Positions 23,912 through 33,470 of a stretch of 64,000 bases of DNA are shown in pieces (within the stretch, counting starts at the first letter, position 1; every line of letters starts with the position of its first letter). Under the pieces are notes generated by a model. It was not told the origin of the DNA. It saw nothing but the letters and a program-made list of their open reading frames with translations, and did not search any database. Both the position numbers and the translations under genes were made by a program. Origin of the DNA: an uncultured bacterium (GTDB taxonomy: Bacteria > Verrucomicrobiota > Lentisphaeria > Oligosphaerales > Oligosphaeraceae); assembly GCA_900548225.1 (NCBI GenBank), contig URJM01000002.1:1-64000 (forward strand), given 5' to 3'.

Positions 23912-24718
23912 ATGTCTTCCCTTCCACGCATAGATATCCACGCCCACGCATTCCATCCGAAGATTGCATCGAAGGTCGTGGAACAACTCCAGCAGCACTA
24001 CGGGATCCCCGCAATCGGCAATGGACTGCTGGAGGATATGGAACCCCGTCTCCGCAGGGCGGGCATCCAATACTCGGCCGTGCTGGCCGCCGCGACGAAA
24101 AAGGAGCAGGTCGAACCGGCAAACCAATACGCGGTCTCCCTGCTGAAACACCCAGGGGTGATTCCATTCGGGACTATGCATCCCGATTACGAGAAGATGG
24201 ACGAAATGCTGGCGTATCTCTGGGACAACGGCATCAGGGGAATCAAGCTGCACCCCGATTTCCAGGGGTTCAGGCTTGACGACCCGCGCCTCGACAGTTT
24301 CTTCGGGGCAATCGAAGGCCACTTCACGCTGCTTGTCCACGTGGGAGACAAATTGCCGCCCGCCGAAAATCCGTCGTGCCCATACAAGGTGGCCGCAATC
24401 AAGAGAAAGCACCCGAGGCTGCAAATGATTGCGGCACACTTCGGCGGAGTCTGGCACTGGCAGTATGTCGTCGATGCACTCAAGGGACTTGACATATACA
24501 TGGACACCTCCAGCTCGCTCTTCGCAATACCGCAGGAACTCCTCGAGGGTATCTTCAATTCATTCCCACGAAAAAACTTCCTCTTCGGATCAGACTACCC
24601 GCTCTTCGACTGCAACGACGAAATCGAATTGCTGCGCCGAAGGCTCAGGCTCTCCGACTCCGAAGTCGAGGAAATCCTCACAAACGCCAATGCGCTCCAG
24701 TTGATAAGGGAGAAGTAG
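23912..24718 (+). CDS. Amidohydrolase family protein (COG2159-like)
   Basis: A 268-residue TIM-barrel metal-dependent hydrolase. A TTG codon 27 bp upstream could be read as a start, but the ATG at 23912 gives MSSLPRIDIHAHAF directly. Metal ligands visible: HxH in DIHAHAF, the KLHPDF block, a strand-5-type His in LLVHVG, His in MIAAHFGG, and Asp in FGSDYPLFD. These are the features of the amidohydrolase-2 (decarboxylase/hydrolase) group. A second, related copy lies at 58.3 kb. It lies about 110 bp downstream of the oxidoreductase operon and may share its transcript. Substrate unknown. Confidence 0.85.
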   Translation: MSSLPRIDIHAHAFHPKIASKVVEQLQQHYGIPAIGNGLLEDMEPRLRRAGIQYSAVLAAATKKEQVEPANQYAVSLLKHPGVIPFGTMHPDYEKMDEMLAYLWDNGIRGIKLHPDFQGFRLDDPRLDSFFGAIEGHFTLLVHVGDKLPPAENPSCPYKVAAIKRKHPRLQMIAAHFGGVWHWQYVVDALKGLDIYMDTSSSLFAIPQELLEGIFNSFPRKNFLFGSDYPLFDCNDEIELLRRRLRLSDSEVEEILTNANALQLIREK

Positions 24719-24851
24719 GCCGGGGAGAGGAGGCCGAGAGGGGCACTCGCGGGACGGTTCCGCCCTGGGGTGCGCCTCGCTCCAGCCACCGCTGCGTGGT
24801 TCGCTTGAGGCGCTATGGGGAGGCGGGACATTCTCGACGCCCTGTCTGCTA

Positions 24852-25595
24852 TCAGCTCCTTCCAGTGGAGAATGCCGCCAGGAATTCCTGGTTTCCGTTC
24901 GGCCCGAGGATAGGGGAGGGCACGGTGCCGATGACCTGCCAGCCCAGGTTTCCGCGGGCAAACTCCAGGATGCGCTCGACGCATTGGCGGCGGACGTTTT
25001 CGTCCCTGACGACTCCCTGTGAGCAGATGGCCTCGCGCCCTGCCTCGAACTGCGGCTTGACGAGGACGATGATTTGCGCGCCGGGCTTGAGGAGCGGCGC
25101 ACATGGAGGCAGCACAAGCGTCAGCGATATGAATGAGACATCCCCCACGAGGATGTCGATCTTCTCGGGGATAATCCTGTCGTCGAGGTCGCGTGCATTC
25201 ACTCCCTCCAGTGAGACTACCCGCGGGTCATTCCTGAGCTTTTCGTGAAGCTGCCCGTGTCCCACATCGACTGCGTATACCTTTTGGGCGCCGTGCTGCA
25301 GAAGGACGTCCGTGAAGCCCCCCGTGGAGGCTCCCAGGTCCAGTGCGACCGCACCCTCTATTTCCGGGCTGAACGCCTCGATGCCGGCCAGCAGCTTCTC
25401 CGCGCCACGCGAGACATATTTCGGCGGCGCGTCCAGCACCAGGCGTGCGTCCTCGTCGACGAGCTGCCCGCTCTTTCGGAGTGCATTGCCGTCCTCCAGC
25501 CGGATCTTCCCATCCTCGATGAGGCGTTGCGCCAGTGCGCGGGATGGGCAGAGCCCCCTTTTGACTGCAAGCTGGTCTGCGCGGCACTTGGGCAT
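24852..25595 (-). CDS. tlyA: TlyA-type rRNA 2'-O-methyltransferase
   Basis: A 247-residue protein. Residues ~1-60 are an S4 RNA-binding domain (RADQLAVKRGLCPSRALAQ). The rest is an FtsJ-like methyltransferase with the SAM-binding motif LDLGASTGGFTDVLLQHGA and the strand block DVSFISLTLVLP. TlyA methylates 16S and 23S rRNA on ribose 2'-OH, and its loss gives capreomycin resistance in mycobacteria (family knowledge). The length is typical. It is the last gene of the uvrA-prfC-tlyA unit, with a 13-bp gap after prfC. Confidence 0.93.
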   Translation of the reverse strand: MPKCRADQLAVKRGLCPSRALAQRLIEDGKIRLEDGNALRKSGQLVDEDARLVLDAPPKYVSRGAEKLLAGIEAFSPEIEGAVALDLGASTGGFTDVLLQHGAQKVYAVDVGHGQLHEKLRNDPRVVSLEGVNARDLDDRIIPEKIDILVGDVSFISLTLVLPPCAPLLKPGAQIIVLVKPQFEAGREAICSQGVVRDENVRRQCVERILEFARGNLGWQVIGTVPSPILGPNGNQEFLAAFSTGRS

Positions 25596-25608
25596 TTACG
25601 TGTGTCCG

Positions 25609-27213
25609 CTAGATGGTGTCTCCCTGCATCGGGGAGTGTGTGAGCAGCTGGATGTCGGGGTTCTTCTCGACGAAGTAGTTCACCGCCCAGGAGTCCGGGA
25701 AGAGGAGGACAGGCATCTCCTCGTGGTCGACAGCGAGTCGGACGTTGCTGCCAAGATACGCGCCTTTGAACTTGTCGGCGTCGGCGGCATTTGCAAGCCA
25801 TCTTATCTGGGTGTACGGCGTGTCCTCCAGGCGGACTTCCGCATTGTATTCAGTCTCCATGCGGTGTTTTACGACCTCGAACTGGAGCTGTCCCACTGCG
25901 CCAAGCAGGGGTGCGCGGTTCACATCGCTGTGGAGATGGTATACCTGGATTGCACCCTCGTTCAGCAACTGCTCGAGCCCCTCGGTGAATTGCTTGTACT
26001 TCGAGGGGGCGGCATTCCGCAGGAAACAGAAGACCTCCGGCGCAAATCTCGGGATTTCATTGTAGACGAGCCCCGGGATTGTGGTGAGCGTGTCGCCAAT
26101 CCTGAAGCTGCCGTGGCTGACCAGCCCGACGATGTCGCCGGGGTAGGCATTCTCAATCGAGTCGCGGCCCTGCCCGAAGAGCTTCTGGGGATATGAGAGC
26201 CGGAGCGCCCGGCCGCCGCGGGGGTTCGGGACTGTCATGTCCTTGACGAACTGCCCCGAGCAGACACGCACGAACGACATGGAGTCGCGGTGGTTTGGAT
26301 CCATGTTCGCCTGGATTTTGAAGATGAATCCGGAGAATTCCTCCCGTGTCGGCGCGATTTCGCCCAGGGAGGACTTTCGCGGCAGCGGCGGCATTCCGTG
26401 GTCGACGAAGTAGTCGAGGAGGAGCTGGACGCCGAAGTTGTTGATTCCCGAGCCGAAGAAGATGGGCGTCATCTGGCCGGAACGCACAAGTTCGTCGTCA
26501 AATTCCTCTCCTGCCATTGAGAGCAATTCGATTTGGTCCTGCCACTCCTTGAGCATCATTGGCGAGAGCAGCGCCGCCAGCTGCGGGTCGTCTGGCCCCG
26601 TGGTCTGTGCGGCGGCCTTCGCCGCCCCGTGCCCCTGGTTGGTGAAGAGGTGGAGCTTGTGGGTGAGCCGGTCGTAGACTCCCTTGAAGTCGGGGCCGTC
26701 GCCCAGAGGCCATGTCACAGGGAAGACCTCGAGCCCGAGGGTCTTTTCGATGTCGTCCAGCAATTCCAGGGGATTCCTGGCGGGGCGGTCCATCTTGTTC
26801 ATGAATGTGAAGATGGGGATTCCGCGCAGCCTGCAGATTTCAAAGAGCTTCCTGGTCCGTTCCTCGATGCCCTTTCCTGCGTCAATCACCATGATGACGG
26901 AGTCGACCGCCGTCAGGACCCGGTATGTGTCCTCCGAGAAGTCCCTGTGGCCGGGCGTGTCAAGAAGGTTGATGCAATATCCGCGGTATTCGAACTGGAG
27001 AACGGTCGACGAGACGGAAATGCCGCGTTCCCGCTCCAGATCCATCCAGTCGCTGGTGGTGTTCTTCTGATTCTTCTTTGCGCGGACGGAGCCGGCCGCC
27101 TGGAGGGCGCCGCCGTAGAGCAGGAGCTTCTCGGTCAGGGTCGTCTTGCCCGCGTCAGGATGGGAGATGATTGCAAAGGTGCGGCGGCGGGATATTTCCG
27201 ATTCGAAAGACAT
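25609..27213 (-). CDS. prfC: Peptide chain release factor 3
   Basis: A 534-residue translational GTPase matching RF3 by length and motif order: G1 SHPDAGKTT, switch SDWMDLERERGIS, G3 DTPGH, EDTYRVLTAVDS, G4 NKMD. RF3 removes RF1 and RF2 from the ribosome after termination. The C-terminal domains include the RF3-specific LQFEVVKHRMETEYNAEVRLE. It starts 6 bp after uvrA ends. Nothing unusual is seen. Confidence 0.95.
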   Translation of the reverse strand: MSFESEISRRRTFAIISHPDAGKTTLTEKLLLYGGALQAAGSVRAKKNQKNTTSDWMDLERERGISVSSTVLQFEYRGYCINLLDTPGHRDFSEDTYRVLTAVDSVIMVIDAGKGIEERTRKLFEICRLRGIPIFTFMNKMDRPARNPLELLDDIEKTLGLEVFPVTWPLGDGPDFKGVYDRLTHKLHLFTNQGHGAAKAAAQTTGPDDPQLAALLSPMMLKEWQDQIELLSMAGEEFDDELVRSGQMTPIFFGSGINNFGVQLLLDYFVDHGMPPLPRKSSLGEIAPTREEFSGFIFKIQANMDPNHRDSMSFVRVCSGQFVKDMTVPNPRGGRALRLSYPQKLFGQGRDSIENAYPGDIVGLVSHGSFRIGDTLTTIPGLVYNEIPRFAPEVFCFLRNAAPSKYKQFTEGLEQLLNEGAIQVYHLHSDVNRAPLLGAVGQLQFEVVKHRMETEYNAEVRLEDTPYTQIRWLANAADADKFKGAYLGSNVRLAVDHEEMPVLLFPDSWAVNYFVEKNPDIQLLTHSPMQGDTI

Positions 27214-27219
27214 GTCAGG

Positions 27220-30060
27220 TTATTGGGATAGTGAGGCAGCCAGGAACTGCCCCGTGTAGGATTTCTTGCACTTGGCGACCTGCTCGGGGGTGCCCTCCGC
27301 GACAAGGGTGCCGCCCTGGTCGCCACCCTCGGGCCCCAGGTCGATTATCCAGTCGGCGGTCTTGATTACGTCGAGGTTGTGCTCGATGACAATGATCGAG
27401 TTGCCCTGGTCGCGGAGTGATTCGAGGACTTTCAGGAGCTGTGCGATGTCGGAGACATGGAGCCCCGTGGTGGGTTCGTCAAGCAGGTAGAGAGTGTGCC
27501 CCTGCGCCCTGCGGGAAAGCTCTGTCGCCAGCTTGACCCTCTGGGCTTCGCCGCCGGAAAGGGTGGTCGCCGGCTGCCCAAGATGGATGTAGCCCAAACC
27601 AACGTCCCGCAAGGTCTCAAGCTTGCGCATGATCCTGGGCATGGATGCGAAGAACTCGCACGCCTCGTTCACGGACATGGCGAGGACGTCAGCTATGGAA
27701 CGCCCCTTGAAACGGACGTTCAGGGTCTCGGTGTTGTAGCGGAGCCCATGGCACTGCTCGCAGGGGACGTAGACGTCCGGCAGGAACTGCATCTCAATCT
27801 TCTTGATGCCGTCCCCCTTGCACTCCTCGCAGCGCCCGCCCTTGATGTTGAAGGAGAAACGCCCCGGCGTATAGCCGCGAAGCTTGGCGTCGTTGGTCAT
27901 GGCGAAGACCTCGCGGATGAGGTCGAAGAGCCCGGTGTAGGTGGCTGGGTTGGACCTGGGGGTCTTGCCGATGGGACCCTGGTCGATGACTATCATCTTG
28001 TCAATCTTGTCAATGCCCTCGATCTTCCTGCAGGCCCCGGGTACGTCGTCCTTTATCCCGAAGTGCTTGTTCAGGGCAGGGCGTATGATGTGGTTGACAA
28101 GGGTGGACTTGCCAGATCCGGAGACGCCTGTCACGCAGCAGAGCAGGCCCAGCGGAATCTTGACGTTCAGGTTCTTGAGATTGTGTTCGGTGGCGCCCTT
28201 GACGGTCAGGAAGCCGCCGCTGCCGCGGTTGCGCCTCTTCGGGACGGGAATCGAGCGGCGCCCGGCCAGGTAGTCCCCCGTGACGCTGCCGGGGGTGGCG
28301 GCCACTTCGTCCGGCGTCCCCTGTGCGACGAGGTATCCTCCGTTGCGTCCTGCGCCGGGCCCCAGGTCGATGAGGTGGTCTGCGGCGCGCATGGTGTCCA
28401 GGTCGTGTTCCACGACAATCACGGTGTTTCCGAGGTCCCGCAGGCTCTTCATCGAGGCGAGGAGCCTGTCGTTGTCCCTCTGGTGGAGTCCGATGGAGGG
28501 TTCGTCAAGGATATAGAGGACTCCCACGAGTCCCGAGCCGATTTGGCTTGCGAGCCGTATGCGTTGCGATTCTCCTCCGGAGAGTGTTCCGCTTTCCCGG
28601 TTGAGCGTGAGGTAGTTGAGTCCGACTGTCCTGAGGAAGCCGAGCCTGTTTCTGATTTCCTTGAGGAGTTCGGCGCCGATCTTCTGCTGGTGGTCTGTGA
28701 GCTTCAGGTTGTCCAGGAACTCCAGCGCGCCGTCAATCGAGAGTGCGCAGAACTGGCTGATGTTGAGGCCGCCCAGGGTCACGGCCAGATATTCGGGCTT
28801 GAGGCGCTCGCCATGGCACAGGCTGCACTCCTCGTAAACCGAGACCGCCTCCAGGCGGGCGCGCAACTCCTCGTTGTCGGTCTCGCGGAGACGCCTCTCC
28901 AGGTTCGGGATGATTCCCTCGAAGGGTTTGCGCCACTCGTGGATCTTCCCCTTCTGCCAGTAGTCGAAGGTGACAACACGGTCGCCAGAACCATAAAGCA
29001 GCATCTTGCGGATCTCCGCCGGAAGCTTCTGCCAGGCAGTCGTCAGGGAGAAGCCGAATTGCTCCGAAAGACACCGCAGGTAGTGGTTGTAGAGGAGGAC
29101 GACAAAGCGGGGGCCCCGGCGCCACAGGGGAATCGCACCCCTGCGTATGGAAAGGGTCGGGTCGGGAATGACCCCCTCCTCGGTGAAGGTGAGGTGCTTG
29201 CCAAGCCCGTCGCATCCAGGACACGCGCCAAAGGGGGAGTTGAAGGAGAAGTTCCTGGGTGCCAGCTCGCCAAAGGAGACTCCGCAGTCAACGCAGGCAA
29301 GGCTCTCGCTCATGCGCTCCTCGTGCCAGCCGCCAGCCTCCTCGGGGGACTCCAGCAGGACCACCAGGACACCATTGCCGCGCTTCAGGGCAAGCTCCAC
29401 GGAGTCGTTGAGACGGCCAGGCTCCAAGGACCCCGTCACAAGACGGTCCACCACGGCTTCGATGGAGTGGCGCAGGGTCTTCCCCAGCGAAATCTTGTCG
29501 TCAAGGGAGACAAGCGCCCCGTCAATCCTCGCACGGACAAATCCGTCGCGCCGCATCTGGTCAAGCACTTCCACGTGCTCGCCCTTCTTGCCGTGGACGT
29601 ATGGCGCGAGGATCATCATCTTCCTGCCACCGGGATACTTCATGATTTGCCGGCAGATGCTCTCCGCATTCTGGGATGAGATCTCCTTTCCGCACTTCGG
29701 GCAGTGGGGCACCCCGAGGTGGGTGTATAGCAGGCGAAGGTAGTCGTAGATTTCGGTGGTGGTCGCCACAATCGACCTGGGCGAGGAACCCGCCACGCGC
29801 TGCTCGATGGCAATCGCCGGCGAAAGCCCGCTTATGTGTTCGACCTGGGGCTTTGCCAATCTGTCAAGGAATTGCCGTGCATACGCGGAAAGGCTCTCCA
29901 CATAGCGGCGCTGCCCCTCGGCATACAGGGTGTCAAAGGCCAACGAAGATTTGCCACTGCCGCTGGGACCCGTGATGACCACGAGCTTGTTGCGCGGAAT
30001 CGACAGTGTCAGATTCTTCAGGTTGTGCTGGCTGGCGCCCTGGATGACTATGGAGTCCAT
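27220..30060 (-). CDS. uvrA: UvrABC excinuclease subunit A
   Basis: A 946-residue protein, the normal length (E. coli 940). It has two ABC ATPase halves: Walker A GPSGSGKSS (residues ~30) and GVSGSGKST (residues ~640), with signature motifs TLSGGESQR and TLSGGEAQR. Three zinc-finger cysteine groups appear: CVDCG with CPGC, CSLCHG, and CEECKG with CEQCHG. It recognises damage and loads UvrB. It is the first gene of an operon with prfC and tlyA. Note that the organism also carries the XPB-Bax1 pair. Confidence 0.97.
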   Translation of the reverse strand: MDSIVIQGASQHNLKNLTLSIPRNKLVVITGPSGSGKSSLAFDTLYAEGQRRYVESLSAYARQFLDRLAKPQVEHISGLSPAIAIEQRVAGSSPRSIVATTTEIYDYLRLLYTHLGVPHCPKCGKEISSQNAESICRQIMKYPGGRKMMILAPYVHGKKGEHVEVLDQMRRDGFVRARIDGALVSLDDKISLGKTLRHSIEAVVDRLVTGSLEPGRLNDSVELALKRGNGVLVVLLESPEEAGGWHEERMSESLACVDCGVSFGELAPRNFSFNSPFGACPGCDGLGKHLTFTEEGVIPDPTLSIRRGAIPLWRRGPRFVVLLYNHYLRCLSEQFGFSLTTAWQKLPAEIRKMLLYGSGDRVVTFDYWQKGKIHEWRKPFEGIIPNLERRLRETDNEELRARLEAVSVYEECSLCHGERLKPEYLAVTLGGLNISQFCALSIDGALEFLDNLKLTDHQQKIGAELLKEIRNRLGFLRTVGLNYLTLNRESGTLSGGESQRIRLASQIGSGLVGVLYILDEPSIGLHQRDNDRLLASMKSLRDLGNTVIVVEHDLDTMRAADHLIDLGPGAGRNGGYLVAQGTPDEVAATPGSVTGDYLAGRRSIPVPKRRNRGSGGFLTVKGATEHNLKNLNVKIPLGLLCCVTGVSGSGKSTLVNHIIRPALNKHFGIKDDVPGACRKIEGIDKIDKMIVIDQGPIGKTPRSNPATYTGLFDLIREVFAMTNDAKLRGYTPGRFSFNIKGGRCEECKGDGIKKIEMQFLPDVYVPCEQCHGLRYNTETLNVRFKGRSIADVLAMSVNEACEFFASMPRIMRKLETLRDVGLGYIHLGQPATTLSGGEAQRVKLATELSRRAQGHTLYLLDEPTTGLHVSDIAQLLKVLESLRDQGNSIIVIEHNLDVIKTADWIIDLGPEGGDQGGTLVAEGTPEQVAKCKKSYTGQFLAASLSQ

Positions 30061-30289
30061 CGGAAAAGGGAGGTGTGGGTGAACGGTTTTCGCCGCATCG
30101 GAGGTAAAGCCACATAATCTAAACTCATAATCAAATGCTTCCTCGCGACCACATCACCTCAAATCCTAAACCACAACATCCCCCGGAAACACCTCCGCAA
30201 AAACCACCTGGATGCACCCACGAAAACCTGCCAAAATCAAACTTTTTCCAAAAAAGTCGTCTTTTTTTGCATAAATCGTCGAAAATTGC

Positions 30290-30317
30290 TTGAAAAAAGT
30301 AAAGTTATGCATATAAT
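30290..30317 (+). promoter_or_regulatory. Promoter of the 67-residue basic protein gene
   Basis: TTGAAA (30290-30295) and TATAAT (30312-30317) with 16-bp spacing, the best sigma-70-like match in the window. A leader of about 110 nt follows, with an ACTGGA/TCCAGT hairpin around 30346-30362. The upstream gap from 30061 holds no gene and is AT-rich after 30.1 kb. Confidence 0.75.
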
Positions 30318-30430
30318 CTTAAATGTGCCACCCGTAATGGCATGAACTGGATCCCTTCCAGTCGCCACTCCCGGCGGTCTGGAGTCGTCGCAACAACGCA
30401 TTGTCCCAACAATCCAAGAGGAAATTCCCG

Positions 30431-30634
30431 ATGAAAGCAAAGTTCTGGGATGTGAAGACCCGCAAGTCCGTTGAGGCAGAAGTCACCGAGTGCGTGACCT
30501 TCGAAAATGGCCGCTCCGCGTTCAAGGCAGTCACCAAGGATGGCCGCAACCTGACCCGCTTCGTCAGCAAGGAAGATGCCGCTAAGTTCAACGGCAAGAA
30601 GTGCTGCACCAAGGCCTGCGGCAAGAAGAAGTAG
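30431..30634 (+). CDS. Small basic protein, unknown function
   Basis: A 67-residue basic protein with no family I can name. The ATG at 30431 has an SD (AGAGG) about 9 bp upstream. The core is DVKTRKSVEAEVTECVTFEN, then GRSAFKAVTKDGRNLTRFVS, a beta-rich pattern. The tail, CCTKACGKKK, has a CC-x3-C cluster that could bind metal. It has a monocistronic layout: a near-consensus promoter, a leader of about 110 nt, a good RBS and a strong terminator, suggesting high or stable expression. It could be a nucleic-acid-binding or chaperone-like protein. The high Lys content and its length fit ribosome- or DNA-associated proteins, but this is only inference. Confidence 0.8.
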   Translation: MKAKFWDVKTRKSVEAEVTECVTFENGRSAFKAVTKDGRNLTRFVSKEDAAKFNGKKCCTKACGKKK

Positions 30635-30655
30635 TTTTCTTCATCAGCAGACTGG

Positions 30656-30700
30656 AAAAGACTCCGTGGTTCCCCTGTGAATCGCGGAGTCTTTTTTTTT
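30656..30700 (+). terminator. Rho-independent terminator
   Basis: AAAGACTCCGTG and CGCGGAGTCTTT pair around a ~14-nt loop, followed by a run of nine T. It closes the 67-residue gene. Confidence 0.9.
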
Positions 30701-30832
30701 GCGCAGGTTTCCCTGGAGAGGAGGAACTCCAGGCGCCCAGCCGTGGGTGCGCACGCGGCTAATACCCTGCCACCGCTAGGCGGTTTAGATGCTATTCTCC
30801 CGGCGAATGCCACGAAAGGGGAGTGCAAGATT

Positions 30833-30892
30833 GCATAACATGTTGGGAATGAAGATGTTATGACTTTCAGTCCTTCATTCCCATGTTATTGC
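30833..30892. other. Long inverted repeat downstream of the GH94 gene
   Basis: GCATAACATG-TT-GGGAATGAA (30833-30853) pairs with its near reverse complement at 30874-30892, around a 20-nt loop. It may serve as a transcription end or RNA-stability hairpin for the minus-strand GH94 gene, though no T tract is present. The rest of 30701-30923 holds no gene. Confidence 0.5.
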
Positions 30893-30923
30893 AGCCTTTT
30901 CACTCCGCTTGACGGCCTGGCTT

Positions 30924-33302
30924 TTATATGACTGTTGCCACGATGTGGACCTGGCTTCCTGGGGCGGGGTGCCTTACGAAATCGCCGTCGATTTCCTTGC
31001 CGTCCACCGTCAGCTGGACGCCTGGCCCTGTCTTGTGTTCCGGGTTGCGCACTTCTATATGGTATCTGACTCCCGCCATTGTGCGTTCCATGCTGTATCC
31101 CTCCCATTCGGCGGGGATGCATGGGATGATTCTCACTCCGTCCTTCACGGGGCGGACTCCCAGGAGGAACTCCGTGGCCGTGCGGTAGATCCATGATGCG
31201 CCGCCCGTGAGGTGCGAGAGGGCTGCCTTTCCGAAGGATGCGTTGTCTGGGCCATAGCACCATGATGCGAAGGCGTATGGTTCCCGCTCGTAGAGGTCCG
31301 CGTCCTCGGCGCGGCGGTTTGGCATGATGTGGTTGAAATACTCCCAGGCGCGCCGGGCATTCCCCTGCTTGGCTTCGGCGATGATGGCCCAGGTGTTCGC
31401 ATGGTAGAAGAGCCCCCCGTTTTCACCCGCGCCGGGGACGTTTCCGCAGTAGCGCTCCCCGTCCAGCAGTCTGGTGAAGGGCGGCTCGTAGAGGCGCAGT
31501 CCGTATTGGCTGTTCAGGTGTTCGTAGACACTCTCAAGCGCCTGGCGGACATGGGCCGGGTCCAGCGTCCCCGCAATGGCGGCCCAGGTCTGTGTGTTGA
31601 GGAAGAGCTGTCCCTCCTCATTCGCCTTGCCTCCCATGTAGTCATGCGGGAAGAGGAGCCGCCGGTACCATGCGCCGTCCCACACAAGCGGGCTTTCCAA
31701 CGCCTTTGTGAACTCCTGGATTTTCCCCTCCAGGTAGGCGCGCTCCTCCGTCTCGGATTCGTCCAGCAGGCCCAGGAGCACCTTTGCCGCCACGATATAC
31801 TGCTCGGCCACCATGATGCTCTCACCGCTGTCCAGGATGGCGCTGACCACCACCAGCTGGTCGTTCCAGTCGCAGTCGAAGAGCTTCGGCAGCCCGTGTG
31901 CGCCCGTCTGCTCGCCCGTGAAGTGCATTCCGCGAAGCAGGAGCCCGATGACGGTGGAGGGATCGCCCTCGTAGTCCGGCACGGGATGCCGCAGAAATCC
32001 CCAGTCGCCTGTCTCGCAGACGTATTTTGCCACTGTGAAGACGCCCCATACGATGGAATCGCACCGGATGTAGTCCGGGGTGTCGCACTTGAAGGTGGAC
32101 GGGTCGATGTTGCGGGTGCACTGGCCGCTTCTGCGTATGGAACGCATCAGCAGGAGGATGTTGTCGCGGGTTTCCTCGGGGAAGAAGAGTATCCCCGACA
32201 TGATGTCCTGCATGGTGTCGCGGAAGGCCTTGGATGTGTGGCAGCCCGTATGCCTCTGGGAGATGGATCGTCCGCAACGCATTGTGGTCTTGATGTTCTT
32301 GGGAAGCCACACGTTCAGCATTTCGTTCAGTCCGGCGTCGGGGGTCTTGACCTGGCACCGGTCAAGCCTCTCCCGCCACCACGCCTCGAAGTCCGCAGCC
32401 GCCTCGTCCACCGCCGCGAAATCGTCGTATTTCCGCAGGAGCGCCGCCGCATCCTCCAGATTTGGGCTGGCTGTCAGCTTGACGATGACGCGTTCCGATG
32501 CGCCTGGCGCCAGTCTGAAATCCAGGCGGAGGCATCCGCAGACGCAGAATCCTGCGCCGGGGACCTCGGAGTTGTGGAGTTCCCCCGTGTCCAGCGCCTC
32601 GGGGCTGGACTCCGCACGGCAGCGGCCAATGAACTTGTCGCGGCTCATCTCGTAGGATGAGAAGGGCTTGGAGGCATTGAAGAGGGTGTATCCCTTGTGA
32701 ATCGCCTCGTAGGCGAAGTAGTCCAGGCGCAGCGCTCCGACCCCCTTGTCGTAGAATCCAGTCATCTGGTTGCCGCAGAAGTGGAAGAAGAGGACTTCCT
32801 TCTGCACGTCCCGCATGGCGAAGTCCTGGTATGGATAGGCGGAGAAGACCGCCTCTTCCTTGCGGTGGTTCGTGAATGTGATGTCCCAGAGCATCACCGG
32901 GTCCTTTCTGGGAATCATGTAGCGGACCTTCACGCCAATGCCGTTCTTTTCGGAATCGAAGGTGGTGTAGTAGAGGCCGTGGCGGCACTCGTAGCGGTCC
33001 AGCGGAGTCCTCGTAGGCATGAAGGAGGGCGTCCAAAGTTCACCCATGTCCCTTATGTATAGGAAGAAGCCAGGGTTGTCCTCGGGCTGCGCCATGTACT
33101 GGTAGCGCGTCAGGCGCCCGGTGTGGGGCTGCTTGTACCAGACCGTCCCGCCGGCGCGGTTGGAGACGAATGCGTCCATGTCTGAGACGCCTCCCAGGTA
33201 GTTGATCCACGCCCGGGGCGTCAGCGGCGAGGTGATTACGTATTCGCTTTTCTCAGAATCGAAATAGCCGTAGGGGTTGCCCTTGCTCTTCTCGGCGTCC
33301 AT
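30924..33302 (-). CDS. GH94 disaccharide phosphorylase (cellobiose / chitobiose phosphorylase-like)
   Basis: A 792-residue protein. The frame is open upstream, but the ATG at 33302 has a good SD (AAGGAA, about 8 bp) and gives MDAEKSKGNPYGYFDSEKSE, a typical GH94 N-terminus. GH94 enzymes split beta-linked disaccharides using phosphate, releasing a sugar 1-phosphate. The catalytic acid region FDCDWNDQL and the C-terminal WCYGPDNASF and YRTATEFLLGVRP blocks are visible. It is cytoplasmic (no signal peptide). It is divergent from the ribosomal cluster and separated by about 260 bp. Cellobiose, laminaribiose or N,N'-diacetylchitobiose could be the substrate; the sequence does not decide. Confidence 0.88.
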   Translation of the reverse strand: MDAEKSKGNPYGYFDSEKSEYVITSPLTPRAWINYLGGVSDMDAFVSNRAGGTVWYKQPHTGRLTRYQYMAQPEDNPGFFLYIRDMGELWTPSFMPTRTPLDRYECRHGLYYTTFDSEKNGIGVKVRYMIPRKDPVMLWDITFTNHRKEEAVFSAYPYQDFAMRDVQKEVLFFHFCGNQMTGFYDKGVGALRLDYFAYEAIHKGYTLFNASKPFSSYEMSRDKFIGRCRAESSPEALDTGELHNSEVPGAGFCVCGCLRLDFRLAPGASERVIVKLTASPNLEDAAALLRKYDDFAAVDEAAADFEAWWRERLDRCQVKTPDAGLNEMLNVWLPKNIKTTMRCGRSISQRHTGCHTSKAFRDTMQDIMSGILFFPEETRDNILLLMRSIRRSGQCTRNIDPSTFKCDTPDYIRCDSIVWGVFTVAKYVCETGDWGFLRHPVPDYEGDPSTVIGLLLRGMHFTGEQTGAHGLPKLFDCDWNDQLVVVSAILDSGESIMVAEQYIVAAKVLLGLLDESETEERAYLEGKIQEFTKALESPLVWDGAWYRRLLFPHDYMGGKANEEGQLFLNTQTWAAIAGTLDPAHVRQALESVYEHLNSQYGLRLYEPPFTRLLDGERYCGNVPGAGENGGLFYHANTWAIIAEAKQGNARRAWEYFNHIMPNRRAEDADLYEREPYAFASWCYGPDNASFGKAALSHLTGGASWIYRTATEFLLGVRPVKDGVRIIPCIPAEWEGYSMERTMAGVRYHIEVRNPEHKTGPGVQLTVDGKEIDGDFVRHPAPGSQVHIVATVI

Positions 33303-33364
33303 GGTGATGTTCCTTGTTTTTGGTGTGATGAATCGGACAATGCGAAAAAACGTGGATTCGGCCA

Positions 33365-33370
33365 AATATA
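33365..33370 (-). promoter_or_regulatory. Possible -10 of the GH94 gene
   Basis: The minus strand reads TATATT about 60 bp upstream of the start. No clear -35 is seen. Its distance from the divergent str promoter is about 100 bp. Confidence 0.35.
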
Positions 33371-33470
33371 ATTCCTTAGAAATCGGAGGCTGCCCCCCAA
33401 TGTCCCATGATTCCGGGGGCCAGGCACGCCGCGCTTCACGAAACCCTCGCCACAAATATTCCGTCTTGTC

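Noticed and set aside
27457..29679. 740-residue plus-strand ORF
   Set aside because: It lies antisense to uvrA, lacks protein-like composition, and arises from high GC codon bias of the real gene.
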